Assembly (NCBI RefSeq): GCF_004123835.1 | Contig: NZ_MZMU01000003.1 | Coordinates: 248,001 to 312,000 of the forward strand | From: Rhizobium leguminosarum | Lineage (GTDB): Bacteria; Pseudomonadota; Alphaproteobacteria; Rhizobiales; Rhizobiaceae | Reading direction: 5' to 3' | Length of the DNA: 64,000 nt | Shown here: in pieces, positions 1-9,164 of the stretch | Layout of the letters: each line of letters begins with the position of its first letter | Numbering within the stretch: position 1 is the first letter of the stretch | Made by a program: the position numbers and the translations under genes | Notes under the pieces: generated by a model | Databases searched by the model: none | What the model was told of the DNA's origin: nothing | The model's input: the letters and a program-made list of their open reading frames with translations, nothing else

Positions 1-1
1 T

Positions 2-1837
2 TTCGTCACGGCCGTGGTCATGGAATCGCGCGGCATCTATGCCGCCAAGACGATCAAGGATACGCCGAACTTCGCCAAGGGCCTGATGGCCGGCCTCGAC
101 GAGATCGACAAGGTCATCTCGGGCTGGGCGCCGCTCGTTCCCGAGAGCCAGAAGGCCGATTTTGCCAAGCTCGTCGCCCGTGCCGCGGAATTCCGCACCT
201 TCCGCACGGAGACCGCCCGCCTCGGCACGGAAGTCGGCCCCGAGGCCGCCGGTCAACAGGGCAACAACGACGCCAACCGCGCCAACCGCAAGGCGTTCCA
301 GGCGGAAATCGACGCCGTCGTCGCCACCGACAAGGCGGCGCTGGAGACCGTCAATGCCGAGATCGAGAGCTTCCGCTCCTGGGTGCTGATGCTCGTGCTC
401 AGCATCACCGGCATCGGTATCGCGGTCGGCATCGGCATGGGCTTCTATATCGGCACCAGCCATCTGAGCCGCCCGATCAAGCGCGTCACCCATGCGATCA
501 AGGAAGTCGCCGACGGCAATTTCGACGCGGAGGTCCCCTTTGCCGGCCGTCCGGATGAAATCGGCGAGATGGCCGCAGCGGTTGCGGTCTTCAAGGCGAA
601 CGGCCTCGCCGTCCAGCGCCTGAATGCCCAGGAGGCGGCGATGCGCGCCAAGAGCGACGACCTGCAGTCGAGCATGTCCGTCGTCGTGGCGGCGGCTGCG
701 GCCGGCGATTTCGGCCACCGCATCAGCAAGGACTACGAGGACGACAACCTCAACCAGTTCGCCGGCAACATCAACATGCTGTTGTCGAGCGTCGATGCCG
801 GCATCGGCGAGACCCGCCGCGTCATCGCAAGCCTTGCCGAAGGCGACCTCACCCAGACGATGAGTGGCAACTTCCAGGGTGCCTTCGCCGAGCTGCAGCG
901 GAACGTCAACAATACCTTCGTCACCCTGCAGGCGACGATGCGCGAAGTGCGCGAGACGACGGAGGCGATGAACGGCAACACCGCCGAGCTGCGCAATGCC
1001 AGCGACGACCTGTCGAAGCGCACCGAGCAGCAGGCAGCCGCCCTCGAAGAGACCTCGGCAGCACTTGATGAGATCACCGCCGTCGTCCAGAATTCCACCG
1101 AGCGGGCGCATGAAGCCACCATCATGGTGTCCGAAGCCAAGGAGAATGCCGGCCGCTCCGGCGTCGTCGTGCGCAACGCCGTCGAGGCCATGGGCCGCAT
1201 CGAGCAGGCCTCGCGCGAAATCAGCCAGATCATCAACGTCATCGACGAGATCGCCTTCCAGACCAACTTGCTTGCGCTGAATGCCGGCGTCGAGGCGGCC
1301 CGCGCCGGCGATGCCGGAAAGGGCTTCGCGGTAGTCGCGCAGGAAGTGCGGGAATTGGCTCAGCGTTCGGCAACGGCTGCCAAGGATATCAAGGCGCTGA
1401 TCACCAAGTCGGGCAACGAGGTGCAGGTCGGCGTCAAGCTCGTCCAGGCGACCGGCGAGGCGCTGGCCGAAATCGGCACCCGTGTCATCGCCATCAACGA
1501 CCATATCCATTCGATCGCCACCGCAGCGACCGAACAGTCGACCGGTCTCAAGGAGGTCAATACCGCCGTCAACCAGATGGACCAGGTGACACAGCAGAAT
1601 GCTGCGATGGTGGAAGAGACCTCCGCCGCCACGCACAGGCTTTCGGCCGAAGCCGGAGGGCTGGTGCGCCTCATTGCCCGCTTCAAGCTGTCGGATGATG
1701 CGCCGGCACCTGTGGCGCTCGTCCGCAACGAGCCGCAAAGGCCGGTCGCCTCGCCCGCCCGCCGGGCGATCGCCAAGGTCGCCCGCGCATTCGGCGGCAA
1801 TGCGGCCGCAGCCGAGCAGAGCTGGGAAGAGTTCTGA
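2..1837 (+). CDS. methyl-accepting chemotaxis protein, 5' end outside the window
   Basis: Chemoreceptor that relays ligand sensing to the CheA/CheW array at the inner membrane. The reading frame is open from base 2, so the true start and the first membrane segment lie upstream. What is visible: the end of a periplasmic helical region, a transmembrane helix at about nt 379-460, a HAMP domain (nt 470-640), a second HAMP-like stretch (nt 800-960) and the signalling hairpin whose tip contains [20 protein letters not shown]. The protein ends in WEEF, like the C-terminal CheR/CheB-docking tails of other rhizobial receptors. The ligand cannot be inferred. A terminator hairpin follows directly. Confidence 0.93.
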   Translation, partial: FVTAVVMESRGIYAAKTIKDTPNFAKGLMAGLDEIDKVISGWAPLVPESQKADFAKLVARAAEFRTFRTETARLGTEVGPEAAGQQGNNDANRANRKAFQAEIDAVVATDKAALETVNAEIESFRSWVLMLVLSITGIGIAVGIGMGFYIGTSHLSRPIKRVTHAIKEVADGNFDAEVPFAGRPDEIGEMAAAVAVFKANGLAVQRLNAQEAAMRAKSDDLQSSMSVVVAAAAAGDFGHRISKDYEDDNLNQFAGNINMLLSSVDAGIGETRRVIASLAEGDLTQTMSGNFQGAFAELQRNVNNTFVTLQATMREVRETTEAMNGNTAELRNASDDLSKRTEQQAAALEETSAALDEITAVVQNSTERAHEATIMVSEAKENAGRSGVVVRNAVEAMGRIEQASREISQIINVIDEIAFQTNLLALNAGVEAARAGDAGKGFAVVAQEVRELAQRSATAAKDIKALITKSGNEVQVGVKLVQATGEALAEIGTRVIAINDHIHSIATAATEQSTGLKEVNTAVNQMDQVTQQNAAMVEETSAATHRLSAEAGGLVRLIARFKLSDDAPAPVALVRNEPQRPVASPARRAIAKVARAFGGNAAAAEQSWEEF

Positions 1838-1861
1838 TCCTTCCTATCACACGCCATTCTA

Positions 1862-1890
1862 ACGCCGCCTCCGGGCGGCGTTTCTTTGTT
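1862..1890 (+). terminator. rho-independent terminator of the chemoreceptor gene
   Basis: Hairpin with arms GCCGCC / GGCGGC followed by a T-rich run, 25 bases after the stop codon. The same 26-base string recurs exactly at 2101-2126. Confidence 0.75.
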
Positions 1891-2126
1891 AGAAGGCCCC
1901 GCCCTCTACTCGGCGTTATCCTTGGCCCAGGAGATTGCCGACACCAGCCCCTCGCATCCGGCTGCCGCCACCTTCTCCCCGTAAACGGGGCGAAGGGGGA
2001 TATGCCGCGACCTCTCCGTCCCTCGCCCACTTCTCGCAGGGCACGTCCCCTCGCCCGTTTACGGGGAGAGGGTTAGGGTGAGGGGCAGCCATCGGCGCGA
2101 GCCGCCTCCGGGCGGCGTTTCTTTGT
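1864..2126. repeat. RIME-type palindromic element bracketed by a 26-bp direct repeat
   Basis: The gap between the chemoreceptor and the kinase holds no gene. Bases 1948-2090 are a rhizobial intergenic mosaic element: CACCTTCTCCCCG and GTTTACGGGGAGAGGG arms with the usual CATCCGGCTGCC edge. It is bracketed by identical 26-base copies of the terminator (1864-1889 and 2101-2126), as if the element had entered with a duplication of the terminator. Confidence 0.75.
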
Positions 2127-2231
2127 GACGACATGACGCTGCTCGCAAAGATTTGAAAGCGGAGCATCTTGGTCTAATATAGAGCTCAACGGTAAGGGCG
2201 GCTGAAGTGCTGCCGATCGGGCGAGACGAGA

Positions 2232-3752
2232 ATGCCGATAAGAGACCAGGGCGACAATCCTTCGGCGGAAAACCCGGCGGCCGGCGAGGCTGCAAGGGCG
2301 CCGTGCCCGTCTGCCCGCATGTTCGGCGGCCTCTCCGGCAAGCTGCTCTGGCTCACCGTCTTCTTTATCATGCTCGCCGAAATCCTGATCTTCTTTCCCT
2401 CGGTCGCCAGCATGCGGTTGCGCTGGCTGCAGGACAGGCTGAACACCGCCGCTGCCGCCGCGATCGTCATCGATGGGCTGCAGCCCGTCGAGCTGCCGCG
2501 CGCGCTGCAGAAGGAGACGCTGGAGGCGACGGGCACCAAGGCGATCGTGCTGCGCAAGGACGGCACCTCGCGGCTGCTGGCGACGACCGATATGCCGGCC
2601 TCCGTCGATGAAGCCTATGATCTCACTGACGTGCCGCCGGTGACGGCGATACGCGATGCGCTCGACACATTGATCTTCGGCGGCAGCAGGATAATCCGTG
2701 TCTATGGCCCCGTCGGCGAAACCAACACCGGCGTCGAGGTGGTGATGAAGGACAGGCAGTTGCGCACGGCGATGTTCGCCTATTCCCGCAACGTCCTCTT
2801 GCTCTCGGTGCTGATCTCGCTGTTCACGGCGACGCTGATCTTCTTTGCGATCAACCGCATCCTCATCGGCCCGATCCGTCGGTTGACCGGCAGCATGCAA
2901 CAATTCTCCGCCGATCCTGACAACCCGGCCCACATCTATATCGGCGACGGCGGCCGCGACGAACTGGCGGTCGCCGGCCGCAACCTCACCTCGATGCAGA
3001 TGGAACTGCAGAAGACGCTGAAGCAGCAGAAGAACCTTGCCGCTCTCGGCCTCGCCGTCTCCAAGATCAATCACGACATGCGCAATATCCTGGCGTCGGC
3101 GCAGCTGATGTCGGACCGGCTGGTCGATGTCGATGATCCGATGGTCAAGAGCTTCGCCCCGAAGCTGCTGCGTACCATCGACCGCGCCGTCGGTTACACC
3201 ACCGAGGTGTTGTCCTACGGCAAGGCGAGTGAATCGGCACCACGCCGTCGCCATATCCGCCTGTTGGAACTGACCCAGGACGTCAGGGACATGCTGGCGA
3301 TTGATCCGCAAAGCGGCATCGAATTCGCAGAGCAGATCGGCGCCGAGCTTGAGGTCGATGCCGATGGCGAGCAGCTTTTCCGCGTCATCCACAATCTCTG
3401 CCGCAACGCGCTGCAGGCGCTGACGTCGCCGGGTGAGGGCGGCCCGGGCTCCATCCGGCGCATCACCGTTTCCGCCCAGCGCGTCGGCAGCGTTGTCAGC
3501 ATCACGGTGGATGATACCGGCCCCGGCATGCCGCTGAAGGCCCGCCAGAACCTCTTTGCCGCCTTCCGCGGCTCCGCCCGCTCCGGCGGCACCGGCCTCG
3601 GCCTCACCATCGCCCGCGAGCTGGTGCTCGCCCATGGCGGCACGATCGCGCTGGTGGAAAAACCGACGGTCGGCACGCAGTTCCGCATCGAGATCCCCGA
3701 TCGCCCGGTTTCGCTGGAGGATTACCGCAGCCGGACGCATATTGAAAAGTGA
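2232..3752 (+). CDS. membrane sensor histidine kinase
   Basis: 506 residues. Autophosphorylating sensor of a two-component system at the inner membrane. Membrane helices lie at about residues 36-58 and 187-209 with a roughly 125-residue periplasmic part between them, then a HAMP domain, the phospho-acceptor segment (SKINHDMRNILASAQ, His near 281), and an ATPase domain with N box (CRNALQAL), G1 (DDTGPGMP) and G2 (GTGLGLTIARELVLAHGG). The start is chosen at the ATG after a GAGACGAGA ribosome site. No response regulator is next to it in the window, so it is an orphan here and its partner and signal are unknown. Confidence 0.9.
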   Translation: MPIRDQGDNPSAENPAAGEAARAPCPSARMFGGLSGKLLWLTVFFIMLAEILIFFPSVASMRLRWLQDRLNTAAAAAIVIDGLQPVELPRALQKETLEATGTKAIVLRKDGTSRLLATTDMPASVDEAYDLTDVPPVTAIRDALDTLIFGGSRIIRVYGPVGETNTGVEVVMKDRQLRTAMFAYSRNVLLLSVLISLFTATLIFFAINRILIGPIRRLTGSMQQFSADPDNPAHIYIGDGGRDELAVAGRNLTSMQMELQKTLKQQKNLAALGLAVSKINHDMRNILASAQLMSDRLVDVDDPMVKSFAPKLLRTIDRAVGYTTEVLSYGKASESAPRRRHIRLLELTQDVRDMLAIDPQSGIEFAEQIGAELEVDADGEQLFRVIHNLCRNALQALTSPGEGGPGSIRRITVSAQRVGSVVSITVDDTGPGMPLKARQNLFAAFRGSARSGGTGLGLTIARELVLAHGGTIALVEKPTVGTQFRIEIPDRPVSLEDYRSRTHIEK

Positions 3753-3837
3753 CGCGATTTTTTCAGAAATGCTCTTGCATTGTCCTGAAGGACGTTTTAG
3801 AGGATCGCCACGCAAGCGGCACCGCCGCATTTTGCAC

Positions 3838-3914
3838 GCACCCGTAGCTCAGCTGGATAGAGCACCAGACTACGAATCTGGGGGTCAGGAGTTCGAATCT
3901 CTTCGGGTGCGCCA
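3838..3914 (+). tRNA. tRNA-Arg (anticodon ACG)
   Basis: 77 bases with encoded CCA. The acceptor arms GCACCCG and CGGGTGC pair; the anticodon stem CCAGA/TCTGG closes loop CTACGAA with anticodon ACG at 3872-3874; the T loop GTTCGAATC is normal. Its 3' end is repeated at 6706-6724, which marks this tRNA as a likely integration site. Confidence 0.97.
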
Positions 3915-3915
3915 T
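3897..3915 (+). repeat. attL-like repeat: 3' end of tRNA-Arg
   Basis: The 19-base string ATCTCTTCGGGTGCGCCAT, 18 bases of the tRNA plus one, matches 6706-6724 with one difference (G at 3907, A at 6716). The position at the tRNA 3' end, the direct orientation and the recombinase remnant between the copies fit an attachment-site pair. Confidence 0.65.
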
Positions 3916-4009
3916 TTTCCATACAAAAACGGGCACTCCTGCCGCAGCCGCTCGTCTCATGACGAGACGCTCCAGAACGTCCCGCCTTCCGTGGATGCGG
4001 ATTTCATCA

Positions 4010-4195
4010 TCATCGACCCTTGCGTTGCCTTCCCCCCATGAGGCGGGCGAACGCGTCGATCTTTTCCTCAGTCATGCGCGTGTCGGGGCGCAACTCGGCG
4101 AACGCTCGCTCCAGCGCGGCCTTCGCGTGATCGCGCTCGTCCTTCAGCGAAGCGATGCGGCCCCGACAGCCGCCTTCATAAAAAGCATCTTACAG
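4010..4195 (-). pseudogene. C-terminal remnant of a large serine recombinase
   Basis: The minus strand reads as an open fragment with GRIASLKDERDHAKAALERA, then RPDTRMTEEKIDAFARLM, and a stop at 4010. This resembles the helical C-terminal region of resolvase/invertase-type large serine recombinases (charged LK.ERD..K.AL.RA followed by T.E.I..FA.LM). The catalytic N-terminal domain is absent, so it cannot be active. The remaining bases 3915-4432 contain no other gene; an imperfect repeat at 4201-4248 matches 6632-6676. The family call comes from memory of the motif pattern. Confidence 0.55.
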
Positions 4196-4200
4196 AGTGA

Positions 4201-4248
4201 CGATCGCTTGCGCGAAGAAAAGCGGGCTCTGGAATATACCACCAAAGC
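4201..4248 (+). repeat. imperfect direct repeat, left copy
   Basis: CGATCGCTTGCGCGAAGAAA... through ...ACCACCAAAGC is about 80% identical to 6632-6676. The two copies flank the cyclase gene inside the putative island. Confidence 0.6.
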
Positions 4249-4432
4249 AAGGGCTGCCCTGTATTGCCGTCGCCCTCATCAGTCGCCAATTGGCGGACCG
4301 TCTCGATATTCACGCATTTATGAGCTGTATTGATTACCGCTTCCCGAATTGCAGGACTAGTCTGAATGATCGCTGCACACTAATTGTTAGCAGTGCCGGC
4401 CCTGTGCCAAGCCACTCCGTTGGGAGGCTGAA

Positions 4433-6304
4433 ATGCAACGCAAGCTCGCGGCAATCATGGCCGCTGATATCGTCGGCTATAGCCGGCTGATGGCCGAGGA
4501 CGAGTCTTCCACCTATGCAGAGCTGCGCACCGTTTTTGACCACCTGATCGACCCCACTGTCGCCCGCCATGGCGGAACCACCTTCAAAACGACGGGTGAC
4601 GGCTTCCTTGCGATGTTCCCGAGCGTCAACGAGGCCGTTGATGCGGCACTTGCCATCCAGCAAGGTTTTGACGACGGGCCTTTCAAGCTGCGTATCGGCA
4701 TCAACCTCGGTGATGTCATCGAGGATAATGGCGATGTCTATGGGGATGGGGTGAACGTCGCGGCCCGGCTTGAGGCCATGACCGAGCCCGGCCAGATATT
4801 CGTCAGCGGCGCTGTGGTGATGGCCGCCGAGCGCAACCGCGGCGATCTGTTCGCCCGAGTCGGCCGCAGGCGCGCCAAGAATATTCCCGAGCTGCTTGAA
4901 GTGTACCGCGTAAGGCGCGCGGGCTCTCCCTGGTCGATCTGGCGGCAGGTGCCACATATTCTGCGCGGCAGCGCGGCGCGCTGGTCTTATGGCGTTGCTG
5001 CCATCGCTCTCATTCTCATCGGCACCCAGATTTCACCTCTTCCGCTGGCAGCGATGGTGAGCGGCATCCCGGCTGCACTCTCTCTAGACCAGACGCGTGG
5101 AGACCCCAGACCCTCGATTGCCGTCATGCCGTTCGCAACCATGAGCGGCAGCGGTAACCAGCCTTACTTTGCGGACGGACTGACCGAGGACGTGACCACG
5201 GCGCTCGCTCGTAATCCCGAGCTTCAGGTCATCGCCCGCGATTCCACCTATGCCGTGCGCGGTCAGGAGACGGATGTACGTAAGCTCGCGGCAAAGCTTG
5301 GCGTTGATTACGTGGTTGAAGGCAGCGCGCGCCGGGAAGGCGACCAGCTCCGCGTTTCGGCGCAGCTCATTGATGTAGGCACGGGCGCGCACTTATGGTC
5401 GCGCAGCTTCGACAAGAAGGTTGCTGACGTTTTCACCGTCCAGAGCGAGCTCACCACGGAAATCGTCGCGCAACTCGCGCCCTATATCGGCCGAAGCGAA
5501 GCGGCAGCGGCGGCGCTGCGGCCGACGGATAGTCTGCAGGCCTATGATCTCGTCTTGCAGGCCCGCGACCGTTACCGGCACGGCGCCACTGACCATAACG
5601 CTATTCTCGATGCCCGTGGCCTGTATCAGCGCGCCCTGGAAATGGACCCGGCTTATGCCGCAGCCCGCGCAGGTCTTGCGTTGACCTACATCGGCGAAGT
5701 GGCGCAAAGGCCCGGCGGTCAGGCCGCCGCGCCCGAGCTGGATTTGGGTCTCAGTGAGGCGCGGCAGGCCGTGCGGCTCGATCCCAATCTCGGTTTTGGA
5801 TATCAGGTAATCAGTTTCGGACTTGCGCTGCAGGCGGACTATTCGGGCGGACTTCAGGCGGCGCAGCGTGCGGTCGAACTGAACCCCAACGATCCCGACA
5901 GTATGATTGCGCTGGCCAAAGCGCAGGTCCGGTTCGGAGACTATCCGGACGCTGTCGCCAATGCGGAGCGGGCGCGCCGACTGCACCCCATGGCACCGGA
6001 ATACTATGCCTACGTGCATGGTCAGGCGCTTTATGCCGATGGCCGCCGCGAAGAGGCGGCCACGGTCATCAGCGAGTGTCTTGTCAGAGCGCCCCGCGAT
6101 GCGAATTGCCTTCTCATCCAAGCCGCGTTGCAGGGTGGAAGCGGAGAGCTTGAAAAGGCGCAGGCTACCATGGCGAGCCTTGTCGAAGCCCATCCGGCAT
6201 TCTCGCTGGAAGCGGAAAGGGCTTATCGCCGGTTCGGCGACGAGCCCTTGATGGAAGAGTTCCTGCAGGACCTGGCGAGAGCCAAAGCCCCGGAGACGGC
6301 TTGA
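4433..6304 (+). CDS. class III adenylate cyclase with TolB-like and TPR regions
   Basis: 623 residues; makes cAMP from ATP. Residues 1-165 are the class III catalytic domain: metal-binding Asp in AADIVGYSRL and in KTTGDGFLAMF, the purine-selecting Lys of FKTTGDG with an Asp in NGDVYGDGVN, and the transition-state Asn/Arg in GVNVAARLE, so an active adenylyl type is likely. A single membrane helix lies at about 185-205. Residues 220-350 match the TolB/FlgO-like amino domain often found in these proteins (IAVMPFATMSG...YFADGLTEDV...VVEGSARR). The rest is TPR repeats ending at 620. It is the only intact gene between the tRNA-Arg repeats, so probably horizontally acquired. The signal sensed is unknown. 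Confidence 0.9.
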   Translation: MQRKLAAIMAADIVGYSRLMAEDESSTYAELRTVFDHLIDPTVARHGGTTFKTTGDGFLAMFPSVNEAVDAALAIQQGFDDGPFKLRIGINLGDVIEDNGDVYGDGVNVAARLEAMTEPGQIFVSGAVVMAAERNRGDLFARVGRRRAKNIPELLEVYRVRRAGSPWSIWRQVPHILRGSAARWSYGVAAIALILIGTQISPLPLAAMVSGIPAALSLDQTRGDPRPSIAVMPFATMSGSGNQPYFADGLTEDVTTALARNPELQVIARDSTYAVRGQETDVRKLAAKLGVDYVVEGSARREGDQLRVSAQLIDVGTGAHLWSRSFDKKVADVFTVQSELTTEIVAQLAPYIGRSEAAAAALRPTDSLQAYDLVLQARDRYRHGATDHNAILDARGLYQRALEMDPAYAAARAGLALTYIGEVAQRPGGQAAAPELDLGLSEARQAVRLDPNLGFGYQVISFGLALQADYSGGLQAAQRAVELNPNDPDSMIALAKAQVRFGDYPDAVANAERARRLHPMAPEYYAYVHGQALYADGRREEAATVISECLVRAPRDANCLLIQAALQGGSGELEKAQATMASLVEAHPAFSLEAERAYRRFGDEPLMEEFLQDLARAKAPETA

Positions 6305-6631
6305 CGTTCCTGTCAGCGTCGCGGTTTTAGAACGACCCGTCCGTGGACTTGGACAGCTCTGCATAGGCATGCAGCTCAGTGAGGCGCTGCTCCAGAACAG
6401 CCACCACCGCTGATATGGCGTCACCGCCCGCCATGAACTGCTTCGGCCGGTTCTCCAGGCCGGCGAGCTGCCGAGAACCGCACTGCCGATGCGCCGTTAT
6501 TCCTCCCGTCGCCAGTCTTCACCGGCTTTCCATCTGCCTCTTGAGGCTCTCCGATTCACCCCGTCACGGCGCACTCTGGCGGGCCGGACACGACACGAGC
6601 CCCGAGCCGATCTCTCTTGGCCTGTGCAGGT

Positions 6632-6676
6632 AACGATCCCTTGCGCAAGAAGAGGCTCAGGAACACACCACCAAAG
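6632..6676 (+). repeat. imperfect direct repeat, right copy
   Basis: CGATCCCTTGCGCAAGAAGA... to ...ACCACCAAAGC, the partner of 4201-4248, with several substitutions and small gaps. Confidence 0.6.
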
Positions 6677-6705
6677 CCGATGTTCCCATAGGAGTGCTTA
6701 TTTTC

Positions 6706-6724
6706 ATCTCTTCGGATGCGCCAT
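6706..6724 (+). repeat. attR-like copy of the tRNA-Arg 3' end
   Basis: ATCTCTTCGGATGCGCCAT differs from the tRNA end at 3897-3915 by one base. No tRNA body precedes it, as expected for the distal junction of an integrated element. Confidence 0.65.
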
Positions 6725-6936
6725 CTCTATTTTTCATCGAAAGTCTGCCACATCCTGTTGAACCGCGGGAAGAAATCCGCCGTTCCAGGTGCTTCGCCGA
6801 AGCTTGCCTTCGTTCGGGCCATTCAGGTGGAAGTTTCATTAACAACAGCGCAAGCAGGCTGCTCAATTGATTGATTTGGTTTTTCGGCTTTGCAGTAATT
6901 TGCTTAAGGATATATCAAAGCCCGCGGAAAATGCGT

Positions 6937-6959
6937 AAACACCGGTATTGCCGGTGTTT
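6937..6959. repeat. perfect inverted repeat (9-bp arms)
   Basis: AAACACCGG-TATTG-CCGGTGTTT. A second hairpin, AAACCG...CGGTTT, follows at 6996-7016. There is no long T run, so this may be an operator or a weak terminator; it lies about 250 bases upstream of the regulator at 7205. Confidence 0.6.
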
Positions 6960-7204
6960 GGGAAGACGATCTTACATATAGAATTATTCTAAAGAAAACC
7001 GGCAAAAAGTCGGTTTGCGGAAAATCCATTCGTAACGGCGAGGATCTCAAGCATAACGCAACCTTGGGTCTCACACGCATATTGAATTTCGTGGGACATT
7101 GGGACAAAGTGCCCGCCGCATAACGAGTTCGCGACTTTATTATTGCAATGCGCGCATTTCACTTTTCATGTGAACACCCGGGTACGTGGTGACGTAAAGG
7201 CAAA

Positions 7205-9136
7205 ATGACTTTTGTTCTGAACACATTTGGCAGGCTGCAGCTCGTTGACGGGCAGGGGAGCCTCGTCGCGTTTCCCGAGAAAGGTTTGCTGCTTCTCGTC
7301 TATTTGTTGACGACCGGCCAAGGTTCGGCGGATCGAACGACCTTGGCTCGTTTTCTGTGGGGCGATGCCGATAGGGACGTCGCGCTGTCGACTTTGCGTA
7401 AGCTGATTTCGAGAATCAAGGCCCGTCAGACAGAGCTCGGAATAAACATTCTCTCATCTCAGGGGAACACGGTCTCTCTCGACCGAGAGTCCTTGTCTTC
7501 CGACCTTCTGCTATCCGAGACCGACGAAGCCGTCGCCTCGTTCTCCCTGCTTAAGCATCTTGTGAAGCTGCTGAACCAGCCCTTTCTGGGGCCGGTTCAC
7601 TGCCACAGTCGCGAGTTTCAACATTGGCTTGCCGAGCGCGAAAAAGGCCATATCGACCTTCTCGCAAGTACATTGAAAACGGTATCTCGACGAGCGCAGT
7701 CGCGAACGGAATCCGAACTCCTGCGACAGGCCGCCATTATCCTGTTTCGGACGGAACCGAAGGATCCCGATACGCTGCAGTTGCTGATAGAGATATTCAA
7801 GGCGGAGGAAGAAGTTGAATCCCTTCGAAACCATTTCGAACAGCGGCAAATTTCGATTTCGCGAGGGATCGCTGTACGCACCGCATCCGACGGTGGTGAC
7901 ACAAAACCCGTTCTCCCGGCCCTAGCGCCTTCAAGGGAAAAACACGCAACAGCTGTTTCCCTTGAGCCCCAGGACCTCAGCATTGCAATTCCTCGCCTGG
8001 TGCTGCTTCCACCCAGAAATCAATCCATTCATCCCCAAGCCGGTTTTTTAGCCGCGTCTTTGGTGGAGGATATCACGATTGGATTTTGTGCTTTCAACAG
8101 CCTGCAGGTTATAGCCCCATATTCGGCGGTGCAAATTGGCCACCACATGGAGACCCAGAAGGCCTTCTTTGAGCGACATCACGTCAATTACATTCTCGAC
8201 ACTCGGATCAGCAATGCGGGCGATGACGTCACCCTGTTTGCCCAACTGATCTTTTTTGACCAGAATCAAATTGTCTGGGCAGAGAGATTCAGCCTTGATC
8301 ATAGGGATCTTGTCAAAGACAGGAGGGCTGTCTCTCGACGGATTGCTCTTTCCATATCCAGCGAGATCGAGCGCCATGAGGCGTTACGCGAGGATCTGAA
8401 CCCGGCAGCTTACCATCGCTATCTCGTTGGCAGGCGGCATCTGGCGCGGCTGACGCTTCCGAATCTACGGCGTGCGCGCAAGGAGATGAAAGCCGCGCTC
8501 GGCATCAGCCCCGATTTCGCACCGGCGCTGAGTTCGATGGCACGAACTTACTCCAAGGAATGGTTGCTAACCGCGCGAGGTGATATCGATCTGTTGAAAA
8601 CGGCAGAGACTTTGGCAAAGCAGGCCACCGAAACGCGTCTGGATTTTGCCGATGGATATCGCGAGTTCGGCGTGGCGAAATTGTTGCAGGGTGCATTTGA
8701 CGAAAGCGCCGAGGCAATGGAAGTGGCAGAGAGCCTTGCCCCGCACTATGCGGATGTCATTGCCGACTACGCGGACACTTTGGTTCATTGTTCGCTCCCT
8801 GCCATCGCCCTGCGAAAGATCGAGCGGGCAATCGAGTTGAACCCGCTCAGCCCCGACACCTATTTCTGGACCGCTGCCGGAGCAAATTATGCCCTTGGCG
8901 AATTCGAAGCTTCGCTGGATTACATTGGGCAAATGGCCGATGCCAGTTTGGCCGATAGGCTAGCGGCCGCAAGCTGGGCCATGTTGGGCCATCAGGACAG
9001 GGCGCGGATCTTCGTCAGGAGGTTTCGCGAAGTCAATCCGGACTTCGACGTGGACAAATGGCTGTCCGCGGTTCCGAGTAAGGAGCAATGGCATAAGGAT
9101 CTTTACCGAGAAGGCCTGAAGAAAGCTGGATTTTAA
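7205..9136 (+). CDS. winged-helix transcriptional regulator with BTAD-, TolB-like and TPR regions
   Basis: 643 residues, cytoplasmic. Residues 1-100 look like the winged-helix head of SARP/DnrI-like regulators (TFGRLQLVDGQG at the start, then DVALSTLRKLISRIKARQ as recognition helix). Residues 100-210 are helical, BTAD-like. Residues 255-390 match a TolB-like domain (IPRLVLLPPRNQS, then FLAASLVEDITIGF, then NYILDTRISNAGDD). The remainder is TPR repeats. The start follows AAAGGCAAA. The next gene begins 28 bases downstream with a good ribosome site, suggesting that regulator and 72-residue protein form a unit. The target is unknown. GC is lower than in the surrounding backbone. Confidence 0.8.
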   Translation: MTFVLNTFGRLQLVDGQGSLVAFPEKGLLLLVYLLTTGQGSADRTTLARFLWGDADRDVALSTLRKLISRIKARQTELGINILSSQGNTVSLDRESLSSDLLLSETDEAVASFSLLKHLVKLLNQPFLGPVHCHSREFQHWLAEREKGHIDLLASTLKTVSRRAQSRTESELLRQAAIILFRTEPKDPDTLQLLIEIFKAEEEVESLRNHFEQRQISISRGIAVRTASDGGDTKPVLPALAPSREKHATAVSLEPQDLSIAIPRLVLLPPRNQSIHPQAGFLAASLVEDITIGFCAFNSLQVIAPYSAVQIGHHMETQKAFFERHHVNYILDTRISNAGDDVTLFAQLIFFDQNQIVWAERFSLDHRDLVKDRRAVSRRIALSISSEIERHEALREDLNPAAYHRYLVGRRHLARLTLPNLRRARKEMKAALGISPDFAPALSSMARTYSKEWLLTARGDIDLLKTAETLAKQATETRLDFADGYREFGVAKLLQGAFDESAEAMEVAESLAPHYADVIADYADTLVHCSLPAIALRKIERAIELNPLSPDTYFWTAAGANYALGEFEASLDYIGQMADASLADRLAAASWAMLGHQDRARIFVRRFREVNPDFDVDKWLSAVPSKEQWHKDLYREGLKKAGF

Positions 9137-9164
9137 ACACCAATCATTAGAAGAGGGAAAAAGC

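Larger units (their letters stand above)
6305..7204. other. 900-bp gap: island end, minus-strand fragment and hairpins
   Basis: No intact gene is convincing. On the minus strand 6480-6327 reads as the end of a protein (AGLENRPKQFMAGGDAI, then a leucine-rich helix and STDGSF, stop at 6327), with no start nearby; it looks like a gene remnant of unknown family. Then come the right imperfect repeat (6632-6676), the attR-like repeat (6706-6724) and an AT-rich stretch with two hairpins (6937-6959 and 6996-7016) before the next gene. Confidence 0.55.

Noticed and set aside
2073-3830. Long minus-strand open frame opposite the histidine kinase gene
   Set aside because: It is a GC-rich shadow of the kinase gene: low-complexity Arg/Asp/Gly composition and no domain, while the plus strand has all kinase motifs.
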